DNA from: a virus
Length of the DNA: 30,389 bases
IMG/VR virus record: IMGVR_UViG_3300023115_001509
Coordinates: 1-30,389 of that record
Reading direction: 5' to 3' (one strand)
The notes beneath the pieces are model-generated. The model did not search any database. It was not told where the DNA came from and worked only from the letters and a program-made list of their open reading frames with translations. How positions within the stretch are numbered: the first letter of the stretch is position 1; each line of letters starts with the position of its first letter. Position numbers and translations under genes: made by a program. Positions 27,719 through 30,389 of this stretch are shown piece after piece.

Positions 27719-28984
27719 ATGAGAATTGCTGTCATTGGTGGGGGAACTGGAGGACTAGTCACTGCAATGGTGATGTGTTCCAGATCTCCAGAGAATTTAA
27801 AAGTAGATCTCATCCATGATCCCAACTCACCTATTATTGGTGTGGGAGAAACACTAGCGCATGATTTTGTTCAACTTTTAAGGGGAGCATTACAGTTTCA
27901 GTTTCCCTTTGATATGGAACAAATCAATGCAAGGACAAAATATGGACTCGCTCTGGTAGATTGGAGAGAGTCGCATGATTTTCCTGCGAGTCTTAATGGA
28001 TATCTTTCTAATTCATGTCAGGGCATACATGCTGACACTTATGCATGGAGAGGTTTTGTTTTACCTAGACTGAAACATTACTGGGGACATAAGTTTAAAG
28101 AAGTTCATGGTACTGTAGATAGGTTTTGGCAGGACTCTAGAAGGGCATACCTCTCTATGGATGGAGAGACGCACGAATATCATTATATTATTGACTGTAG
28201 AGGTATTCCGACTGAACTGGATGATACTTTTGATCAACCAGAGTCCATTACAGTCAATTCTGTTATTATTAATGTATGCGATAAACCTGGAGATTGGGAT
28301 TGGACATATCACATTGCTCATCCTAACGGTTGGATGTTTGGTATTCCAGTAAGTTACAGGAGCACTTGGGGATATCTCTATAACAATAAGATCACTACAA
28401 AAGAAGAGGCCATTGAGGACTCACATAGATTCCTTAGAGAACATAGGATTCCTAGACAACATATTGATTACGATAAACTTAGAGATAACGTAAAGTCTTT
28501 TAGTTGGCCTCATTATCACTCGAAGAAGTTTGCTGATAGAAGAATTCTGAGAAATGGAAATGCTCTCTATACATATGAACCTCTTCATGGATATGGAGTT
28601 CCTCTCTATACAACTCTTGCCACTTTAGCGATTGATTATTTTACATATGATATGTCAGAGAATGAATTGAATGATCAGTACACTGCATATCTAAGTTCAT
28701 TCCGAGATCTTATCGCTTTCCATTATCACAAGGGTAGTATTCATGATACTTCTTTCTGGAGGTGGGCATCAGAAGTCTCCTCAAAACAAATCGAAAATTC
28801 CGAATGGATGAGAATATGCCTTGCAGATAACTTTACTCTGGAAGGTGCTGTTCAGATGGATGACACTTGGACCACCGCACCCATTGCCCATCCAATGTTT
28901 ATCTGGGAACTTGATAGGGTTATGAACTTTGGATACTTTGAACATCTCCCAGAACTCGCTCATGTATGTCCTACCTGTAAGTAG
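27719..28984 (+). CDS. Flavin-dependent tryptophan-halogenase-like protein, copy B
   Basis: 421 residues, closely similar to 18297-19565 along its whole length. The FAD motif GGGTGG at 7-12, GVGET 41-45, Lys74 (NARTKYG) and the W-M-F-G-I-P variant of the halogenase signature are all kept; the C-terminus ends in a CPTC pair. ATG 27719 is preferred over an in-frame start at 27701 within the terminator tail. Retention of the same unusual features in both copies suggests a shared, non-standard substrate. It precedes the psbA promoter by 20 bases. Confidence 0.82.
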   Translation: MRIAVIGGGTGGLVTAMVMCSRSPENLKVDLIHDPNSPIIGVGETLAHDFVQLLRGALQFQFPFDMEQINARTKYGLALVDWRESHDFPASLNGYLSNSCQGIHADTYAWRGFVLPRLKHYWGHKFKEVHGTVDRFWQDSRRAYLSMDGETHEYHYIIDCRGIPTELDDTFDQPESITVNSVIINVCDKPGDWDWTYHIAHPNGWMFGIPVSYRSTWGYLYNNKITTKEEAIEDSHRFLREHRIPRQHIDYDKLRDNVKSFSWPHYHSKKFADRRILRNGNALYTYEPLHGYGVPLYTTLATLAIDYFTYDMSENELNDQYTAYLSSFRDLIAFHYHKGSIHDTSFWRWASEVSSKQIENSEWMRICLADNFTLEGAVQMDDTWTTAPIAHPMFIWELDRVMNFGYFEHLPELAHVCPTCK

Positions 28985-29004
28985 AAATACTCAAATTTTC
29001 CCCC

Positions 29005-29033
29005 TTGACAGGAAAACCGTACCGTGTTAATAT
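29005..29033 (+). promoter_or_regulatory. Promoter of psbA copy B, with late motif at its -10
   Basis: TTGACA 29005-29010 and TAATAT 29028-29033 are 17 bases apart, aligned with the copy A promoter. The same place also reads TATAAATA (29031-29038), the T4-type late core, which copy A lacks (ACTAAATA). Early and late use are both possible. Confidence 0.75.
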
Positions 29034-29048
29034 AAATACATCAACAAG

Positions 29049-29186
29049 TTAAGGAATGTAAAGTTCCTTAAAAAAGTTGTTACATCCCTGCCGCTTGACG
29101 GAGGCTAGGCAGGGTTACCAATCCGCCTCTCATATCCCAGTCTGAGGGTGACTGGGAAATAAGTACCTCCACCATTTCCCTGATGG
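29049..29186 (+). ncRNA. Structured psbA leader RNA, copy B (PhotoRC-like)
   Basis: Hairpin 1: TTAAGGAA 29049-29056 with TTCCTTAA 29064-29071. Stem 2: CCCTGCC 29086-29092 with GGCAGGG 29108-29114, loop ending in GAGGC (29101-29105) that can pair with GCCTC 29125-29129. Stem 3: TCCCAGTC 29135-29142 with GACTGGGA 29150-29157, loop TGAGGGT, GAGG able to pair with CCTC 29166-29169. Hairpin 4: CCAT/ATGG 29172-29186. The loops are conserved and the stems covary relative to copy A. Confidence 0.77.
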
Positions 29187-29210
29187 ATCTACTTACTTTT
29201 TTTCAAAACA

Positions 29211-30290
29211 ATGACTGCTACACTTTCACGTCAAAAACAATCGAATACTTGGGAACAGTTCTGCGAGTGGGTCACCAGCACCGACAACCGCCTCTATGTG
29301 GGTTGGTTCGGCGTTCTGATGATTCCCTGCCTGCTGGCTGCTACGACTTGTTTCATTATCGCCTTCATCGGTGCTCCCCCTGTGGACATCGACGGCATCC
29401 GCGAACCAGTTGCTGGTTCTCTCATGTATGGTAATAACATCATCTCTGGTGCTGTTATCCCTTCTTCTAACGCCATTGGTCTTCACTTCTACCCCATCTG
29501 GGAAGCTGCTTCCCTTGATGAATGGCTTTACAACGGTGGTCCTTTCCAACTCGTTGTCTTCCACTTCCTGATCGGCATCTATGCCTATATGGGTCGTGAG
29601 TGGGAACTTTCTTACCGTCTTGGTATGCGTCCTTGGATCTGCGTTGCATACTCTGCTCCTGTCGCTGCAGCGAGTGCAGTGTTCCTGGTCTATCCTTTCG
29701 GTCAAGGTTCTTTCTCTGATGCGATGCCCCTGGGTATCAGTGGTACTTTCAACTACATGCTTGTCTTCCAGGCAGAACACAACATCCTGATGCACCCCTT
29801 CCACATGCTGGGTGTCGCTGGTGTCTTCGGTGGTTCTCTGTTCAGTGCTATGCACGGTTCTCTGGTTACCTCTTCGCTGGTTCGTGAAACCACCGAAACT
29901 GAGTCCCAGAACTATGGATACAAGTTCGGTCAAGAAGAAGAGACCTATAACATTGTTGCTGCACACGGTTACTTTGGTCGTCTGATCTTCCAGTATGCTT
30001 CTTTCAATAATAGCCGTTCTCTTCACTTCTTCCTTGCTGCTTGGCCAGTGGTCGGTATCTGGTTTACTGCTCTTGGTGTTAGCACTATGGCATTTAACCT
30101 GAATGGTTTCAACTTCAACCAGTCTATCGTTGATAGTCAGGGCAAAGTGATCAACACTTGGGCTGACGTTCTCAACCGTGCTGGTCTGGGTATGGAAGTG
30201 ATGCACGAGAGGAACGCACACAATTTCCCTCTGGATCTTGCTGCTGCTGAGTCCACTCCTGTTGCACTCACCGCACCTGCAATCGGTTGA
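29211..30290 (+). CDS. psbA: Photosystem II D1 protein, copy B
   Basis: Full-length D1 of 359 residues without intron, with Glu130 as in copy A. About eight substitutions separate the two (for example Glu19, Thr in ETTETES, Ile-Val swap and Gly in NRAGLGMEV near the C-terminus). The DNA differs far more in the last third than in the middle, a mosaic pattern. It is processed after the NFPLDLA segment like other D1 proteins and inserts in the thylakoid membrane. The downstream 39-base element and a terminator end the unit. Confidence 0.98.
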   Translation: MTATLSRQKQSNTWEQFCEWVTSTDNRLYVGWFGVLMIPCLLAATTCFIIAFIGAPPVDIDGIREPVAGSLMYGNNIISGAVIPSSNAIGLHFYPIWEAASLDEWLYNGGPFQLVVFHFLIGIYAYMGREWELSYRLGMRPWICVAYSAPVAAASAVFLVYPFGQGSFSDAMPLGISGTFNYMLVFQAEHNILMHPFHMLGVAGVFGGSLFSAMHGSLVTSSLVRETTETESQNYGYKFGQEEETYNIVAAHGYFGRLIFQYASFNNSRSLHFFLAAWPVVGIWFTALGVSTMAFNLNGFNFNQSIVDSQGKVINTWADVLNRAGLGMEVMHERNAHNFPLDLAAAESTPVALTAPAIG

Positions 30291-30295
30291 TACTA

Positions 30296-30334
30296 GGATT
30301 CCTAATAAACGACGTTTATTAAGAAAACAACTAA
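30296..30334 (+). repeat. 39-base element after psbA copy B
   Basis: The partner of 23526-23564. The centre forms AATAAAC-GAC-GTTTATT, followed by the invariant AAGAAAACAACTAA. It lies between the psbA stop and the terminator. Confidence 0.75.
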
Positions 30335-30359
30335 GGGGACTTCGGTCCCCTTTCTTTTT
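30335..30359 (+). terminator. Intrinsic terminator after psbA copy B
   Basis: GGGGAC 30335-30340, TTCG loop, GTCCCC 30345-30350, then TTTCTTTTT. The stem is identical to that at 174-189. The remaining 30 bases of the window show no gene. Confidence 0.85.
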
Positions 30360-30389
30360 CTCTGCATATGTAAAGATATGATAACTTCA

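Larger units (their letters stand above)
26920..30290 (+). repeat. Photosynthesis/halogenase cassette, copy B
   Basis: This is the second copy of the hli to psbA cassette, in direct orientation with 16481-20886. It lacks the ferredoxin, thioredoxin-like and peroxiredoxin genes. The 54-residue protein gene sits after the acidic-tail peptide, not before the mini-hli. Promoter, leader RNA, terminator before the halogenase and coding regions all correspond. Confidence 0.9.

Noticed and set aside
1-30389. CRISPR array, transposon or insertion sequence
   Set aside because: No regularly spaced repeats, terminal inverted repeats or transposase frames were seen.

Overview
The window looks like part of the genome of a T4-like marine cyanophage (a myovirus of Synechococcus or Prochlorococcus). 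It is about 30 kb, AT-rich, and every credible gene is on the + strand. Genes are short and tightly packed, often with ATGA or TAATG overlaps. There are three tRNA genes and several T4-type late promoter motifs (TATAAATA). The host-derived auxiliary genes are those typical of this group: psbA, psbD, hli, plastocyanin, ferredoxin, gnd and tryptophan-halogenase-like genes. No structural or replication gene lies inside, so this is an accessory, hyperplastic part of the genome. I see no integrase, CRISPR array, insertion sequence or complete intron. No stretch over 300 bases lacks a feature; the longest untranslated spans (4268-4531, 5011-5260, 19566-19806, 28985-29210) hold promoters, a tRNA and structured RNA.

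Layout. 1-5010: the end of a beta-barrel-like protein gene, tRNA-Val, an HNH endonuclease gene, tRNA-Ser, a train of microprotein genes, 6-phosphogluconate dehydrogenase (gnd), more microproteins, and a structured RNA just before tRNA-Pro. 5011-5260: a structured untranslated segment ending in a terminator. 5261-16388: one long surface-glycan operon with Gmd, a GDP-fucose-synthase/ColC-type enzyme, a ColD-like dehydratase in which His replaces the PLP lysine, a GT11 fucosyltransferase-type enzyme, a blood-group-type GT6 transferase, two GT25 enzymes, other glycosyltransferases, a pyruvyltransferase-like protein, a UDP-sugar epimerase and a 2OG oxygenase. The enzymes suggest synthesis of GDP-colitose (or a related deoxysugar) and its transfer into a glycan resembling a histo-blood-group antigen.

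16420-30359: the photosynthesis and redox part. A cassette of hli, a 28-residue membrane peptide, a mini-Hli, an acidic-tailed membrane peptide, a 50-54 residue soluble protein, a halogenase-like flavoprotein and psbA occurs twice (16481-20886 and 26920-30290). Copy A also carries ferredoxin, a thioredoxin-like protein and a peroxiredoxin, and its small-gene order differs. Between the copies lie plastocyanin, psbD, many small genes of unknown function and a second 2OG oxygenase. During infection these genes would keep photosystem II and electron transport running (D1, D2, plastocyanin, ferredoxin, Hli), limit oxidative damage (peroxiredoxin) and draw NADPH from the pentose phosphate pathway (gnd).

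Regulation. Several promoters are close to the host sigma-70 consensus (TTGACA-N17-TATAAT type). Intrinsic terminators are interlocked with promoters: in three places the next promoter's -35 falls in or across the terminator loop. Both psbA genes have a long leader whose paired stems differ between copies but keep pairing, which is strong internal evidence for a conserved RNA structure of the PhotoRC kind.
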